Below, one piece after another: positions 9,111 to 19,048 of a DNA stretch of 64,000 nt. The notes beneath the pieces were generated by a model, which had not been told where the DNA came from, made no database searches, and saw only the letters and a program-made list of their open reading frames with translations. Position 1 is the first letter of the stretch. Every line of letters begins with the position of its first letter. The position numbers and the translations under genes were made by a program. Source of the DNA: Pseudomonas sp. HR96. GTDB taxonomy: Bacteria; Pseudomonadota; Gammaproteobacteria; Pseudomonadales; Pseudomonadaceae. Where the stretch lies: assembly GCF_034059295.1 (NCBI RefSeq), contig NZ_CP139141.1:2215001-2279000 (forward strand), read 5' to 3'.

Positions 9111-9563
9111 TCAGCCGGGCGCGGCGTTGGTCAGCAGGCGCTCGAGGATCTGCACGGCACCCGCCAGGGTCTGGCGTTCGGCGGCGCTGCTGTGCGCAAG
9201 CCTCAGGGCCAGCCAGTCGCTGCGCTGCAGACGGTCCTGGGCCAGCGCCGCGCGGCCTGCTGCGCTCAGGGCAATCAACTGCTTGCGCGCATCGCCGGGG
9301 TCGGCGGCGCGGGTCACCAGGCCTTGCTGCTCCAGCTGCGCGACCACCAGGCGCATGCTCTGGTGCTTGACGTGCCGGTGGGCGGCCATGTCGCTGATGC
9401 TGCTGGGGCCGTGGCGATCGAGCAGGCCCAGGGTCTGCGACTGCGCCGAGGAGGGCGTCTGCGCGCCGCTGCGCACCTCGCGTACCAGGTTGCCGATGAC
9501 TCGGCGCAGGTCTTCGGCCAGTTGCTCGGTGGGCAGAGAGTCTTCGTGGCGGGGGTTGAGCAT
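9111..9563 (-). CDS. MarR family transcriptional regulator
   Basis: 150 residues with the MarR winged-helix pattern. A helical dimer arm comes first (LAEDLRRVIGNLVREVR). It is followed by the recognition helix region SISDMAAHRHVKHQSMRLVVAQLEQQGLV, the wing TRAADPGDARKQLIALSAAGRAAL, and a C-terminal dimer helix. Its stop abuts the stop of the SnoaL-like gene with no spacer, so the pair is convergent. It is a candidate ligand-sensing repressor of the palindrome at 8642-8662, an inference from proximity. ATG 9563 is given; a TTG six bases upstream at 9569 has slightly better spacing to a weak GAGAAA. Confidence 0.82.
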   Translation of the reverse strand: MLNPRHEDSLPTEQLAEDLRRVIGNLVREVRSGAQTPSSAQSQTLGLLDRHGPSSISDMAAHRHVKHQSMRLVVAQLEQQGLVTRAADPGDARKQLIALSAAGRAALAQDRLQRSDWLALRLAHSSAAERQTLAGAVQILERLLTNAAPG

Positions 9564-9759
9564 GTGCAACGGTTTCTCGGGCGGGATGGGAGGCGGGTCA
9601 GGATAGCTCAGTCTGTCAGGCGGGCGGCCGTTTTGGCGGCCTTGTCTCCTTCCACCTGGCCAGCAGAGGGCGTGACAAGAGTTTCACAAACGCGCTGGAA
9701 CGCCCTGCCAGAGCGGTACTCAGATTCTTGCACTCACCCACTTCAAGGAGCCTGCACCC

Positions 9760-11478
9760 ATGCCTACCGCTGCCGATTTCATGGTTGAAACCCTCAAGCA
9801 CGCCGGCGTCAAACGCGTCTATGGCGTGGTCGGTGACTCGCTCAACGGCTTCACCGACTCCATGCGCCGCCTCGGCGGCCTGGACTGGATTCACATGCGC
9901 AACGAAGAAGCCGGCGCCTTTGCCGCCGGCGGCGAGGCGCACCTGACCGGCGAGCTGGCGGTGTGCGCCGGCAGCTGCGGGCCGGGCAACCTGCATCTGA
10001 TCAACGGGCTGTTCGACTGCCACCGCAGTGGCGTACCGGTGCTGGCCATCGCCGCGCACATCCCCAGCAGCGAGATCGGCATCGACTATTTCCAGGCCAC
10101 TCATCCCGAGTCGTTGTTCAAGGACTGCAGTCACTACGTCGAGCTGGTCTCCAATCCCGCGCAGTTGCCGCAGGTGCTCGAGCGCGCCATGCGCGTGGCG
10201 GTCAGCCGCCGGGGTGTGGCAGTGGTGGTGATCCCCGGCGATGTCGCCCTGGCCCCGCTGGAGGCCAGCGTCAGCCAGTGGCATGCGCCTACGCCGCCAG
10301 TGGTGGTGCCCGAGGCCGCGCAGCTCGATGCGCTGGCCAGCCTGCTCAACAGTGGCCAGCGCATCACGCTGCTCTGCGGTGCCGGCTGCGCCGGAGCCCA
10401 CGCCGAAGTGGTGGCGCTGGCCAAGCAGCTCAAGGCGCCGATCGTCCACGCCCTGCGCGGCAAGGAACACCTGGAGTACGACAACCCGTTCGACGTCGGC
10501 ATGACCGGGTTGATCGGGTTTTCCTCCGGCTTCAATGCCATGAAGGACTGCGACACCCTGCTGGTGCTGGGCAGCAACTTTCCCTACCGGCAGTTCTACC
10601 CCGAACATGCGCGCATCGCCCAGATCGACCTGCAGCCGGAGGCTCTCGGCAACCGTTGCTCGCTGGCCCTCGGCCTGATCGGTGATGTCAGGCACAGCCT
10701 GCAGCAGCTGCTGCCGCGGCTGCATGAACGCACCGACAGCTCCCACCTGAACAAGGCGCTGGCCGACTACGCCAGCGCGCGCAAGGACCTGGACAGCCTC
10801 GCCGAGAGCGGCCCGAACAGCAGCATCATCCACCCGCAATACGTCAGCCGGCTGGTCAGCGAACTGGCCGCCGAGGATGCCGTGTTTACCTGCGACGTGG
10901 GCACGCCGACCGCCTGGGCTGCGCGCTACCTGAAGATGAATGGCAAGCGCCGCCTGATCGGCTCGTTCAATCATGGATCGATGGCCAACGCCATGCTCCA
11001 GGCCATCGGCGCCCAGGCCAGCCATCCGCAACGCCAGGTGGTGTCGATGTCCGGCGACGGCGGTTTCGCCATGATGATGGGCGACTTCCTGACCCTGAGC
11101 CAGGCCAACCTGCCGGTCAAGGTCATCGTGCTCAACAATGGCACCCTGGGTTTTGTCGAGATGGAGATGAAGGCCGGTGGCTTCGTCGACGTCGGCTGCG
11201 AGCTGAAGAATCCCAACTTCGCCACCTTTGCCGAGGGCATGGGCATCAAGGGCATCCGCGTGGAGAAACCCCAGGACCTGGAGCAGGCCTTGCGCACCGC
11301 GTTCGCCCACGATGGCCCGGTGCTGGTGGATGTGGTCAGCGAGCGCCAGGAGTTGATCATGCCGCCTGAGATCACCGCCGCCAACGTCAAGGGCTTTGGC
11401 CTGTTCATGCTGCGCGCGGTGCTCGATGGCCGGGCCCGGGAACTGGTGAGCCTGGCCAAGAACAACTGGTTGCGCTGA
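9760..11478 (+). CDS. poxB: Pyruvate dehydrogenase (quinone), PoxB
   Basis: 572 residues, the same length as E. coli PoxB, a peripheral membrane flavoenzyme that oxidises pyruvate to acetate and CO2 and passes electrons to ubiquinone. The N-terminal thiamine-diphosphate domain has the catalytic Glu region [11 protein letters not shown] (residues 46-56). An FAD/Rossmann-type middle domain follows. The C-terminal ThDP domain shows [12 protein letters not shown] (from residue ~432) and LNN about 27 residues later, which is the ThDP/Mg site. The tail [12 protein letters not shown] fits the lipid-binding C-terminal helix. AAGGAG stands upstream of ATG 9760. The gene is monocistronic and convergent with the SDR gene 19 bases away. 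Such enzymes are usually stationary-phase induced. Confidence 0.93.
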   Translation: MPTAADFMVETLKHAGVKRVYGVVGDSLNGFTDSMRRLGGLDWIHMRNEEAGAFAAGGEAHLTGELAVCAGSCGPGNLHLINGLFDCHRSGVPVLAIAAHIPSSEIGIDYFQATHPESLFKDCSHYVELVSNPAQLPQVLERAMRVAVSRRGVAVVVIPGDVALAPLEASVSQWHAPTPPVVVPEAAQLDALASLLNSGQRITLLCGAGCAGAHAEVVALAKQLKAPIVHALRGKEHLEYDNPFDVGMTGLIGFSSGFNAMKDCDTLLVLGSNFPYRQFYPEHARIAQIDLQPEALGNRCSLALGLIGDVRHSLQQLLPRLHERTDSSHLNKALADYASARKDLDSLAESGPNSSIIHPQYVSRLVSELAAEDAVFTCDVGTPTAWAARYLKMNGKRRLIGSFNHGSMANAMLQAIGAQASHPQRQVVSMSGDGGFAMMMGDFLTLSQANLPVKVIVLNNGTLGFVEMEMKAGGFVDVGCELKNPNFATFAEGMGIKGIRVEKPQDLEQALRTAFAHDGPVLVDVVSERQELIMPPEITAANVKGFGLFMLRAVLDGRARELVSLAKNNWLR

Positions 11479-11497
11479 GCCGCAGGGCCCCGGCAGG

Positions 11498-12265
11498 TCA
11501 GATCTGTGCCTGGCCGCCGTCGACGAACAGCTCGATGCCGTTGACGAAGCTGGCATCGTCCGAGGCCAGGAACAACGCGGCGCTGGCGATCTCGTCCGCT
11601 TCGCCGACCCGGCCCATGGGGATCAACGACGCCAGGTAGTCCAGCAGGCCCTGCTGCTGCGCCGCGTCGGGACCGGCCAGGTCGACCAGGCCAGGGGTGC
11701 GGGTGGCGCCGGGGCTGATGGTGTTGATGCGCACTTGCCGGTCCTTGAGGTCCAGGATCCAGTTGCGGGCGAAGGCCCGCACGGCGGCCTTGGAAGCGGC
11801 GTAGACGCTGAAAGCGGCGGTGCCCGAGCTGCCCGCCGTCGAGCCGGTGAGGATCACCGAGGCCTTGGCTGCCAGCAGCGGCAAGGCTTTCTGCACAGTG
11901 AACAGTACGCTCTTGACGTTGCGCTCGAAGGTCTCGTCGAAGTGCTGCTCGGTGATCTCGCCCAACGGCACCATCGAGCCGCCGCCGGCGTTGACGAACA
12001 GTACATCGAGATGGCCATGGGCAGCGCCGATCTGGCTATACAGCTGGTCCAGTTGCCCCAGGTGGGTAGAGTCGACCTGCACGCCGGTGGCGTTGCCGAC
12101 CGCCGCGACGGCGGCGTCGAGTTCGGCCTGGCGGCGGCCGGTGATGTAGACGTGAGCGCCTTCGGCGGCGAACCGCTTGGCGGTGGCCAGGCCAATGCCG
12201 GTGGTGCCGCCGGTGACCAGGGCGATCTTGCCTTCGAGCTTACGAGTCGATTGGATAGCCGTCAT
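11498..12265 (-). CDS. SDR family oxidoreductase
   Basis: 255 residues with the classical short-chain dehydrogenase signature: TGGTTGIG near residue 15 for NAD(P) binding, the NAGGG strand, and catalytic Ser followed by YAASK in [11 protein letters not shown]. The C-terminus DGGQAQI is typical. The segment [15 protein letters not shown] after the second strand suggests NADP preference (Arg-Arg), an inference. ATG 12265 has GGAG eight bases upstream. It is transcribed away from a LysR gene across a 131-bp promoter region, so it is probably that regulator's target. Substrate unknown. Confidence 0.88.
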   Translation of the reverse strand: MTAIQSTRKLEGKIALVTGGTTGIGLATAKRFAAEGAHVYITGRRQAELDAAVAAVGNATGVQVDSTHLGQLDQLYSQIGAAHGHLDVLFVNAGGGSMVPLGEITEQHFDETFERNVKSVLFTVQKALPLLAAKASVILTGSTAGSSGTAAFSVYAASKAAVRAFARNWILDLKDRQVRINTISPGATRTPGLVDLAGPDAAQQQGLLDYLASLIPMGRVGEADEIASAALFLASDDASFVNGIELFVDGGQAQI

Positions 12266-12396
12266 GATGTTTCTCCACAGTCGTTGATGATCAGTTGGAT
12301 TGAGTTGCGGTGTGGGAGAAGCATATCGACGGCCGTGAGACTTCAAAATAGAATTGTCGGCAATATATCGTTGCAAAAATGAAAGGATAACCAGGG

Positions 12397-13317
12397 ATGA
12401 GCAAGCTTCCGGATTTCGAAGGCCTGGCCATGTTTGCCAAGGTGGCGGAGGAGGGCTCGTTCGCGGCGGCGGCGCGGGTGACCGGGGTGTCGGTGCCCAC
12501 CGTGTCGCGCGCCGTGGCGCGCCTGGAAGAGCGCCTGGGTGGACGCCTGTTCAATCGCACCTCGCGGCAATTGGCGTTGACCGAGTTTGGCGTCAGCCTC
12601 GCGGCCAGGGCCGGGGACATCTATCGGCAAGCCGAGGAGGTGCAAAGCGAGGCCCAGGAGATGGCCGTGCAGCCGCGTGGCCAGGTGCGCCTGGCGGTCC
12701 CCATGTCGTTCGGCCTGCGCTGGGTGGCACCGCTGATGCCGCAGTTGCTGCGCCAATACCCCGAGCTGTCGGTGGATCTGCACCTGTCCGACGCCTCGGT
12801 CGACCTGATCGCCGAAGGCTTCGACGCGGCGCTGCGCATTGCCGTACTGCCCGATTCTTCACTGGTGGCGCGGCGCATCTGCGCGGTTGCGCAATACCTG
12901 GTAGCGTCCCCCGGCTACCTCGCCGAACACGGCCACCCCGGCCACCCACGGGAGCTGGCCGGCCGCCGCTGCCTTAGCTATGCCTACCGCGCCCGCAGTC
13001 AGGTGTGGCGTTTTACCCACGGCGATGGCGCTGAAGAAGACGTGGTGCCCAACGGGCCGCTGCGAGTGACCAACGCCGACGCGCTGTTGCCCGCGCTGCT
13101 CGACGGCCAGGCCATCGCCGAGCTGCCGGAGTTCATCGCCAGCGAATACCTGGCGGACGGGCGCCTGGTGGAGGTGTTGCCCGAGTGGCACATGATGCGC
13201 GGCGGCCTGTACTTCGTGACGCCCTCGGCGCGCAGCCGCCCGGTGAAGATCAAGGCACTGTCGGACTTTTTCGCCAGGCACCTGGCAGAGCCCAGCTGGC
13301 GATGGCCGTCCTCATGA
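12397..13317 (+). CDS. LysR family transcriptional regulator
   Basis: 306 residues. The N-terminal winged helix-turn-helix reads [44 protein letters not shown] in successive pieces, ending with the LysR NRTSR signature. An effector-binding domain (residues ~90-295) follows, with [37 protein letters not shown]. It belongs to the branch that usually represses or activates a divergent oxidoreductase. The start at 12397 has AAGGA upstream. Its likely target is the SDR gene whose start lies 131 bp away. The shared region contains AT-rich T-N11-A half-sites, but no single site stands out. Confidence 0.9.
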   Translation: MSKLPDFEGLAMFAKVAEEGSFAAAARVTGVSVPTVSRAVARLEERLGGRLFNRTSRQLALTEFGVSLAARAGDIYRQAEEVQSEAQEMAVQPRGQVRLAVPMSFGLRWVAPLMPQLLRQYPELSVDLHLSDASVDLIAEGFDAALRIAVLPDSSLVARRICAVAQYLVASPGYLAEHGHPGHPRELAGRRCLSYAYRARSQVWRFTHGDGAEEDVVPNGPLRVTNADALLPALLDGQAIAELPEFIASEYLADGRLVEVLPEWHMMRGGLYFVTPSARSRPVKIKALSDFFARHLAEPSWRWPSS

Positions 13318-13662
13318 ACCTTCATGACGGAAAGGATAGAGCCGGCGGCCATCGCGTGATCGAGCCCGCAAGCCAACCGGCCTGACGGCCTCTCGGGGCT
13401 TCGCCCCTCTCACCTTGACTGCGTCGCCAACGGGAGGGTGCGAGCGTCTCGGGATAGGGATAGGGACCCGCGTCCCACCCAGCAACGTCAGCGGACATCG
13501 TCCCGCGTGGCCCCACACCGCAGGCTTGAGCCTTGCGCCGATTGCCAATAACCCGTCGTTATCAAACCCTGATTATTCTTCATTGGCGCTTATCGCCGCA
13601 GGCTTCTAGCGTGAACCTCGTTCGGGACAGACCGCATTATAAAAACAACAGCGAGGCTCATC
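13318..13662. other. 345-bp gap with REP fragment and hairpin
   Basis: No gene is evident. GGGGC-TTC-GCCCC at 13395-13407 is a compact hairpin, preceded by CCGGCCTGACGGCCTCTC. It is a decayed version of the REP core seen in the two large arrays, and could terminate the LysR transcript. The right part carries the promoter region of the symporter gene, with GAGG just before ATG 13663. Confidence 0.45.
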
Positions 13663-15078
13663 ATGAACCCAGTCACCCGCGATTCGCGCGCCCCGGCGCC
13701 GGATGCGAAGCAGTTGCGTCGAGCGATCTTCACCGGGGCGGTCGGCAGCGCCCTGGAATACTATGACTTCGCCCTTTATGGCCTGGCGTCGGCGCTGGTC
13801 TTCGGGCATATCTTCTTTCCCTCCCTGGGCACCAAGGGTGCCTTGCTGGCCAGCTTCGCCACCTACGGTGCGGGCTTTCTGGCGCGGCCTTTCGGCGGGC
13901 TGTTCTTCGGCTCGCTGGGGGACCGCAAGGGGCGCAAGATCGTGCTGCTGCTGACCATCGGCCTGATGGGCGTGGCCACCACCTTGATCGGCGCCCTGCC
14001 CACCGGCAGCGTTGGCGCGGTGCTCCTGGTGTTGCTGCGCTTGCTGCAAGGGTTCGGTGCCGGCGCCGAGCAGACCGGCGCCGCCACCTTGATGGCCGAG
14101 TTGGCGCCGCCCAAGCAGCGAGGCTTCTATGCGGCCTTGCCCTTCGTTGGCATTTTTACCGGCCTGGCGCTGGCCACCGTGACCTTCCGGGTCATGCAGG
14201 CGTTGCTGACCCAGGAGGAGATCCTCGAATGGGGCTGGCGCCTGCCGTTTCTGTCCAGCATCGTGCTGATCGCCATGGCGGTGTGGGTGCGCCTCAAGCT
14301 CAAGGAAAGCCCGGTGTTCAAGGACCTGGCCGAATCCAGGCATGTCATCCACGCGCCGATGCGTGCGGTGCTGCGCAATGGTCGCCGGCCCCTGCTGGCG
14401 ACCTGCATGATGCGCCTGGCCGAGCAGGGCTGCTCGACCCTCTATACCACGGTGGCGATCGCCTTTTTGACCGGTTTTGCGCTCAAGCAAGGAGCGCCCG
14501 ACGGCGCCAACTTCGGCACCATCGGCACCAATGCCGTGCTGTTGGCCAGCACGCTCAGCGTATTGACCACGCCGCTGTTCGGCGCCTTGTCGGACCGCCT
14601 GGGGCGGCTGGCGGTGTACCGCTTCGGCGCGATTTTTACCCTGCTGTGGGCCTACCCGGCCTGGTGGATGATCGACAACGGCAGCCCCCTGCTGGTCTCG
14701 CTGGCGGTGGTCGGCGGCTTTGCGATTGGCGCCAACAGCATGCTGGGCTCGCAGTGCGCGCACTTTTCCGAGTTGTTCGGCAACCGCTATCGCTACTCAG
14801 GGGTCGCCCTGTCACGCGAAGTCGGGGCCATGCTGTCGGGCGGCCTGGCGCCGATCCTCGGGATCTTTCTGGTGGGCATTGCCGGCGGGGCATTCTGGGT
14901 GATGGCGGTGTACACCATGGTCCTGGCCGGCTTGACCCTGATCGGCACCTTGCTGTCGGTGGAGACGCGCGGGCGCAGCCTGACCGACCTGGCCGACGCG
15001 GTCGGCAGCGGCTCGGTGTTGAGCGCCGAAGAGCAGGGTATAGAGCAGGCCGGGAGCGCTCGGCAAGCCACCGCCTGA
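13663..15078 (+). CDS. MHS-family MFS transporter (metabolite:H+ symporter)
   Basis: 471 residues with twelve predicted helices. The start of helix 1, GAVGSALEYYDFALYGLASALVF, and the loop 2-3 signature GSLGDRKGRK are diagnostic of the metabolite:H+ symporter branch (ShiA, ProP, KgtP, CitA), which takes up organic acids or betaines with protons. LRLLQGFGAGAEQTGAATLMAE is the family helix-5 motif. The substrate cannot be assigned. GAGG precedes the start by six bases. It stands alone: the upstream neighbour is LysR with its own hairpin, and downstream a REP pair separates it from a convergent operon. Confidence 0.85.
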   Translation: MNPVTRDSRAPAPDAKQLRRAIFTGAVGSALEYYDFALYGLASALVFGHIFFPSLGTKGALLASFATYGAGFLARPFGGLFFGSLGDRKGRKIVLLLTIGLMGVATTLIGALPTGSVGAVLLVLLRLLQGFGAGAEQTGAATLMAELAPPKQRGFYAALPFVGIFTGLALATVTFRVMQALLTQEEILEWGWRLPFLSSIVLIAMAVWVRLKLKESPVFKDLAESRHVIHAPMRAVLRNGRRPLLATCMMRLAEQGCSTLYTTVAIAFLTGFALKQGAPDGANFGTIGTNAVLLASTLSVLTTPLFGALSDRLGRLAVYRFGAIFTLLWAYPAWWMIDNGSPLLVSLAVVGGFAIGANSMLGSQCAHFSELFGNRYRYSGVALSREVGAMLSGGLAPILGIFLVGIAGGAFWVMAVYTMVLAGLTLIGTLLSVETRGRSLTDLADAVGSGSVLSAEEQGIEQAGSARQATA

Positions 15079-15100
15079 GTCAGAAACCGAGGTGATGCCC

Positions 15101-15174
15101 TCGCCAGCTGCGCCGGCTCCTACATGGGTCCTGGATGCCACACAGGTGGCGTAGGAGCCGGCGAAGCTGGCGAG
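15101..15174. repeat. REP inverted pair (BIME-like)
   Basis: Two inverted arms, 15101-15123 and 15151-15174, share GTAGGAGCCGGCG and CGCCAGCT cores and flank a 27-base loop. They lie between two convergent transcription units. GTAGGAGC-type REP palindromes are common in Pseudomonas and are often placed at such ends, where they may stabilise or terminate transcripts. Confidence 0.75.
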
Positions 15175-15235
15175 CGAGACAACACCGAACCAGTTGACAC
15201 CGGTAGCCCTCATAGCGTCGCTGCAGCGGGCCCTA

Positions 15236-16276
15236 TCACCGCTCGATCGAACGGCTCCACCGCGCATTCCACTCCGGGCGCAACTGGTTGACCTGGTCCC
15301 AGTCGATGGAAATCGCCGTCTCCAAGTACTTGTTCATGGCCTCTACCTGGCCGCGGGTCTTGTCGGTGGTCGGGGTTTTGGGGTTCGACGGGATTTGGTC
15401 ACCTTTCTCCAGGGCCGGCCCTTGCGCCTCTGGCGACAGCAGGAAGGCGGCGAGCTTTTGCGCCAGAGCCGGCTGATCGTTGTTGGCGATCGCGCATTCG
15501 GCGACGTTGAGCACCACAGCGCCTTCCTTGGGCTGCGCGTAGGCCACCGGGATGCCCTTGAGTTGCAGGGTGGTGACGCCGGTCGGGGTCAGTGGGAACA
15601 CGGCGGCTTCGTCGGTCTGGACCATTTCCGAGATCTTCGCCGAGCTGGCGATGTACTCCAGTACGTTGGGCCCGACGGTGTTTGGCCAGGCCTTGAAGCC
15701 GGGCTCGACGTTGCCCTCGTTGCCGCCCTGGATGCGGTTGAACATCAAGAAGCCGTGCAGGCCGAAGGTGGAGGACGGCAGCGACTGGAACACCACCTTG
15801 TCCTTGAAGCGCGGGTCGGCCAGGTCCATCCACGAGGTGGGCGCGGTCCAGCCCTTGGCCTGGAACAGCCGGGTGTTGTAGGCCAGGCCCGTCACGCCGA
15901 GCGTCACGGCGGCGGCCTGGTCCTTGATCCGCGCCTTGGCCGGGATGTCGGCCAGCTGCGGGCTGTCTTCGAGCTTGCTGCACAGGCCCATGGAGATGGC
16001 GCGGTACATGATGCCGTCGTCGAGGAACATCACGTGGATCTGCGGGTGGTCCTTGCTGGCCTGGACCTTGGCGAGGATGTCCGAAGAGGTGCCGGGCACG
16101 ATCACCACCTTGACGTTGTTGGCCTTCTCGAAGATCGGCAGCACTTCGTCGGCATAGACGCGCTCCATGGTGCCGCCGTTCATGCCCAGGTAGAGGGTCG
16201 GCTCGGCCTGGGCGGCGCCGGCGCCGAGCAGGGCGAGGAGGGGTAAGGTTCGAGCGATGCGGTGGATGGGTTTCAT
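15236..16276 (-). CDS. ABC transporter substrate-binding protein (PotD/PotF type)
   Basis: 346 residues with a signal peptide (hydrophobic LPLLALLGAGAAQA, cleavage after AQA). The mature part starts LYLGMNGGTMERVYADEVLPIFEK, the extracellular solute-binding family 1 fold. YAQPKEGAVVLN near the C-terminus is the hinge region common to polyamine and iron-type binders. It is the last gene of the seven-gene importer/dehydrogenase operon, 14 bases after the beta subunit, with GAGGAAAG seven bases before ATG 16276. Ligand unknown; the partner ATPase and permeases point to a small cationic or zwitterionic compound. Confidence 0.87.
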   Translation of the reverse strand: MKPIHRIARTLPLLALLGAGAAQAEPTLYLGMNGGTMERVYADEVLPIFEKANNVKVVIVPGTSSDILAKVQASKDHPQIHVMFLDDGIMYRAISMGLCSKLEDSPQLADIPAKARIKDQAAAVTLGVTGLAYNTRLFQAKGWTAPTSWMDLADPRFKDKVVFQSLPSSTFGLHGFLMFNRIQGGNEGNVEPGFKAWPNTVGPNVLEYIASSAKISEMVQTDEAAVFPLTPTGVTTLQLKGIPVAYAQPKEGAVVLNVAECAIANNDQPALAQKLAAFLLSPEAQGPALEKGDQIPSNPKTPTTDKTRGQVEAMNKYLETAISIDWDQVNQLRPEWNARWSRSIER

Positions 16277-16290
16277 GATGCGACTTTCCT

Positions 16291-17424
16291 CTAACGGGCA
16301 TCCAAAGGGGCAATGGCGGGAAAACGGCAGATGGAAAACGAGTCGATGGGCTGTGTCGTGTGGCCGTCGCAGACCCACTCGGCGAGGGCTTCGCCCACGG
16401 CCGGGCCGATCTGGAAGCCTGCGCCGGCGAAGCCGAAAGCGTGCAGCAGGCCAGGCTGGGTGCGGCCGGGGCCGATGATCGGTTGGCGGTCGGGCAGGTA
16501 GCCTTCGGTGCCGCTCCAGGTACGGATGGCCTGGGCGCCGGCGAGAAAGGGGTAGAGCTCGGCGGCGTTGCGCAGGATGTCGAGCACGGCGGCCTGGCCG
16601 GGGCGCGCGCGGGCCGGGCCCAGCGCGAAGCCCTGGCCGCCACCCAGTACGCAGTTGCCGCGGGCGACCTGGCGGGCATAGATGCCGCCACCCTCGACGC
16701 CGGTGCTGACGTCCATCACCCGCGGCAAAGGCTCGGTCACCAGCATCGCCGGGTGGCCGCTGGTCAGCGGCACGCCGTCGCCGAACTGCGCGGCCAGCTC
16801 GCCCGCCCAGGCCCCGGCGCAGTTGAGCAGCCAGGGCGCGCGCCACTGCAAACCATCGGCCGTGTGGACAAGGAACCGCGAGCCATCGTGCTCGACCCTG
16901 CCGACGGGCGTCTGCTCGAACACCTCGGCACCGGCCCGCCGCGCCGCCTGGGCGAAGGCCGGGGCCACCAGCCGGGGGTTGGCGTGACCGTCGTCGGGGC
17001 ACAGCGAGGCGCCCACGGCGACGTCGCCGACCCAGGGGAAACGCTGGCGCAGCTCGCTGCGGTCGAGCAGTTGCAAGTTCAGCTCGAAGCCGCTGCTGGC
17101 CTGCGCGTAGTGCTCCAGCGCGGCCATGTCGGCGTGGCTGCGAGCCAGCTTGAGGTGGCCCGAGCGGACATACTCGCCGTCGATGCCGAGCAGCGCCGGC
17201 AGCTCGCCCCAGATCTGGTGAGCCCGCTGCGCCAGCGCCAGCTGGTTGAGGGGGCGGCCCTGGCGGCGTACGCCGCCGTAGTTGACGCCGCTTGAATGCG
17301 AGCCGCAGAAGTCGCGCTCCAGCAGCGTCACGCGCCGGCCGCGGCGGGCCAGCCAGAGGGCCGCCGAGGCGCCGACGATGCCGCCGCCCAGCACGATCAC
17401 TTCGCTCTCGTGCACGCGGCTCAT
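16291..17424 (-). CDS. FAD-dependent dehydrogenase, beta subunit (HcnC/OoxB-like)
   Basis: 377 residues of the DAO superfamily. VIVLGGGIVGASAALWLARRG near the N-terminus binds FAD. GSHSSGVNYGGVRRQG follows, as in glycine/sarcosine oxidase and HcnC. The C-terminal GTEGYLPDRQPIIGPG and FGFAGAGFQIGPAVGE are the FAD-covering loops. In opine oxidases, HcnC and heterotrimeric proline or hydroxyproline dehydrogenases, this subunit oxidises the C-N bond of an amino or imino acid. The start overlaps the alpha-subunit stop by ATGA. Together with the two genes upstream it makes a complete three-subunit enzyme; the substrate is unassigned. Confidence 0.85.
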   Translation of the reverse strand: MSRVHESEVIVLGGGIVGASAALWLARRGRRVTLLERDFCGSHSSGVNYGGVRRQGRPLNQLALAQRAHQIWGELPALLGIDGEYVRSGHLKLARSHADMAALEHYAQASSGFELNLQLLDRSELRQRFPWVGDVAVGASLCPDDGHANPRLVAPAFAQAARRAGAEVFEQTPVGRVEHDGSRFLVHTADGLQWRAPWLLNCAGAWAGELAAQFGDGVPLTSGHPAMLVTEPLPRVMDVSTGVEGGGIYARQVARGNCVLGGGQGFALGPARARPGQAAVLDILRNAAELYPFLAGAQAIRTWSGTEGYLPDRQPIIGPGRTQPGLLHAFGFAGAGFQIGPAVGEALAEWVCDGHTTQPIDSFSICRFPAIAPLDAR

Positions 17425-18761
17425 GACTCGTTCTCCACGCCGAACGGCAGCGGCTTGATCGGCGCCTGGGCGCGCAGGCGGCCGACCTGATCGATGCCGC
17501 GGCCGCTGCACTGGGCGATGATCTCGGCCGCCGCCGCGCCGCACATGCGGCCCTGGCAGCGGCCCATGCCGACCCGGCAGTGCGCCTTGACCCGGTTGAT
17601 TTCCCAATGGCCCTCGCGCACGACCTGGCGGATTTCGCCGGCGCTGATTTCCTCGCAGCGGCAGATCAGCGTGGCGTCGGCAGTGGCGGCGGCCCATTGC
17701 GTAGGGAAGGGGAAGGCGCTTTCCAGGCCGTCGCGAAAGCGCGCGATGGCCGCCAGTTGCCTGACCAGGCGCTGCACCCGCTGGCCATCGACGGCCACAC
17801 CGCTGTCGCCGAGCAGGCTCAAGGCGGCCAGCTCCCCGGCCAGCTCGGCCGCGTCGGCGCCCATGATGCCGGCACCATCGCCCGCCAGATACACCCCGGG
17901 CACGCTGCTGCGGCCTTCGCCGTCTCGGCTGGGCAGCCAGCTGCGGTTCAGAGGGCTCCAGGCGAACCGACACCCGAGCAGGTCGGCCAGCTGCGTTTCG
18001 CTGCGCAGGGCGTGGCCGATGGCGACGGCGTCGCAGGCCAGCAGGCCTGCGCTGCCATCCACCCCGGTGACGCGCTGCTCGCCGTGGATGGCATGCAGCA
18101 CTGCGCCATTGTGCACCGGCACGCCATGGGCGCTCAGCCAAGCGCGGTAGTACATGCCCTTGGCCAGGGTCGAGGACTGCCCGAGCAGGCCCGGCAAGGC
18201 GCGCACCTGGGCGCTCAAGGGGGCGCTGTCGAGCACGGCCACCACCTTGGCCCCGGCCTTGGCGTATTGGTAGGCGACCAGATACAGCAGCGGGCCGCCG
18301 CCGGCGAACACCACCCGCTCGCCGATCGCGCAGCCTTGGTACTTGAGGGCAATCTGTGCAGCGCCCAGGCTGTAGGCGCCGGGCAGGGTCCAGCCCGGCA
18401 CTGGCAGAATGCGGTCGGTGGCGCCGCTGGCAACGATCAGTTGCCGATACGCCAGCCGCTGGGCACGCCCCTGGCTCAGGGTGTCGAGCTCGCCGTGTTC
18501 GGCGTTCCACACCAGCGTGTCCGAGCGGTAGTCGATCTGCCCGGCGAGGCGGTCGATGACCTGGTGCACGCGCGTGGCCTTGGCCGCCTCCAGGCCGTAC
18601 AAGGCCTTGGCATCGCGCTGGAAATTGGCCGGCGGGCGGCGGTAGATCTGCCCGCCGCCGCGCAGGCCTTCGTCGATCAGCACCGGCCACACCGCATGTT
18701 CGAGCAAGGTCTGCGCGGCGCGGATACCAGCCGGCCCGGCCCCCACGATCACCGGCTTCAC
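17421..18761 (-). CDS. NAD(P)/FAD oxidoreductase, alpha subunit (HcnB/OoxA-like)
   Basis: 446 residues. GAGPAGIRAAQ at the N-terminus and FAGGGPLLYLVAYQYAKAG in the middle form the two dinucleotide folds, and VYLAGDGAGIMG is the FAD pyrophosphate motif. The C-terminus (residues ~365-425) has CRC and, 30 residues later, GMGRCQGRMC. These four cysteines of the BFD/HcnB type hold a [2Fe-2S] cluster. In this family the subunit bridges electrons between the ferredoxin-like gamma chain and the catalytic beta chain. GTG 18761 is used: it overlaps the preceding stop as GTGA. Confidence 0.86.
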   Translation of the reverse strand: MKPVIVGAGPAGIRAAQTLLEHAVWPVLIDEGLRGGGQIYRRPPANFQRDAKALYGLEAAKATRVHQVIDRLAGQIDYRSDTLVWNAEHGELDTLSQGRAQRLAYRQLIVASGATDRILPVPGWTLPGAYSLGAAQIALKYQGCAIGERVVFAGGGPLLYLVAYQYAKAGAKVVAVLDSAPLSAQVRALPGLLGQSSTLAKGMYYRAWLSAHGVPVHNGAVLHAIHGEQRVTGVDGSAGLLACDAVAIGHALRSETQLADLLGCRFAWSPLNRSWLPSRDGEGRSSVPGVYLAGDGAGIMGADAAELAGELAALSLLGDSGVAVDGQRVQRLVRQLAAIARFRDGLESAFPFPTQWAAATADATLICRCEEISAGEIRQVVREGHWEINRVKAHCRVGMGRCQGRMCGAAAAEIIAQCSGRGIDQVGRLRAQAPIKPLPFGVENES

Positions 18762-19048
18762 AGCACGGCTCCCGGTTCCCGGCAGACACTGTCGCCGGCC
18801 TGCAGCAGGGTTGCGCAGGCGCGCACGCGGCGCCCGTCGCCCAGCTTCACCCAGCAGTCCTGGCAGGCGCCCATCAGGCAGAAGCCGGCGCGCGGCGCGG
18901 CGCTGAAATCGCTGCGGCGCAGGTGCTCGGCCTGGGTCAGCACGGCGGTCAGCAGGGTGTCGCCCAGCAGCCCGCTGGCCGGTTGGCCGTCGAGGGTGAA
19001 GGGCAGCGCCGGGCGCGCGGTTTCGGTCAGTCGCTTGAACAAGGCCAT
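18758..19048 (-). CDS. (2Fe-2S)-binding subunit (HcnA-like)
   Basis: 96 residues. GFCLMGACQDCWVKL followed by RACAT carries the four cysteines of the HcnA/SoxA N-terminal ferredoxin-like fold, and FTLDGQPASGLLGDTLLTAVL is the usual beginning of that fold. It would accept or relay electrons in the heterotrimeric dehydrogenase with the two downstream genes. Its ATG shares a base with the upstream permease stop (TGATG) and its own stop overlaps the alpha start, so the three subunits and the importer are one translational unit. Confidence 0.85.
   Translation of the reverse strand: MALFKRLTETARPALPFTLDGQPASGLLGDTLLTAVLTQAEHLRRSDFSAAPRAGFCLMGACQDCWVKLGDGRRVRACATLLQAGDSVCREPGAVL

Noticed and set aside
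9616..11556. Long minus-strand frame opposite poxB
   Set aside because: It has no motif and a His/Gln/Ala-rich composition, and mirrors the codons of a well-supported gene.
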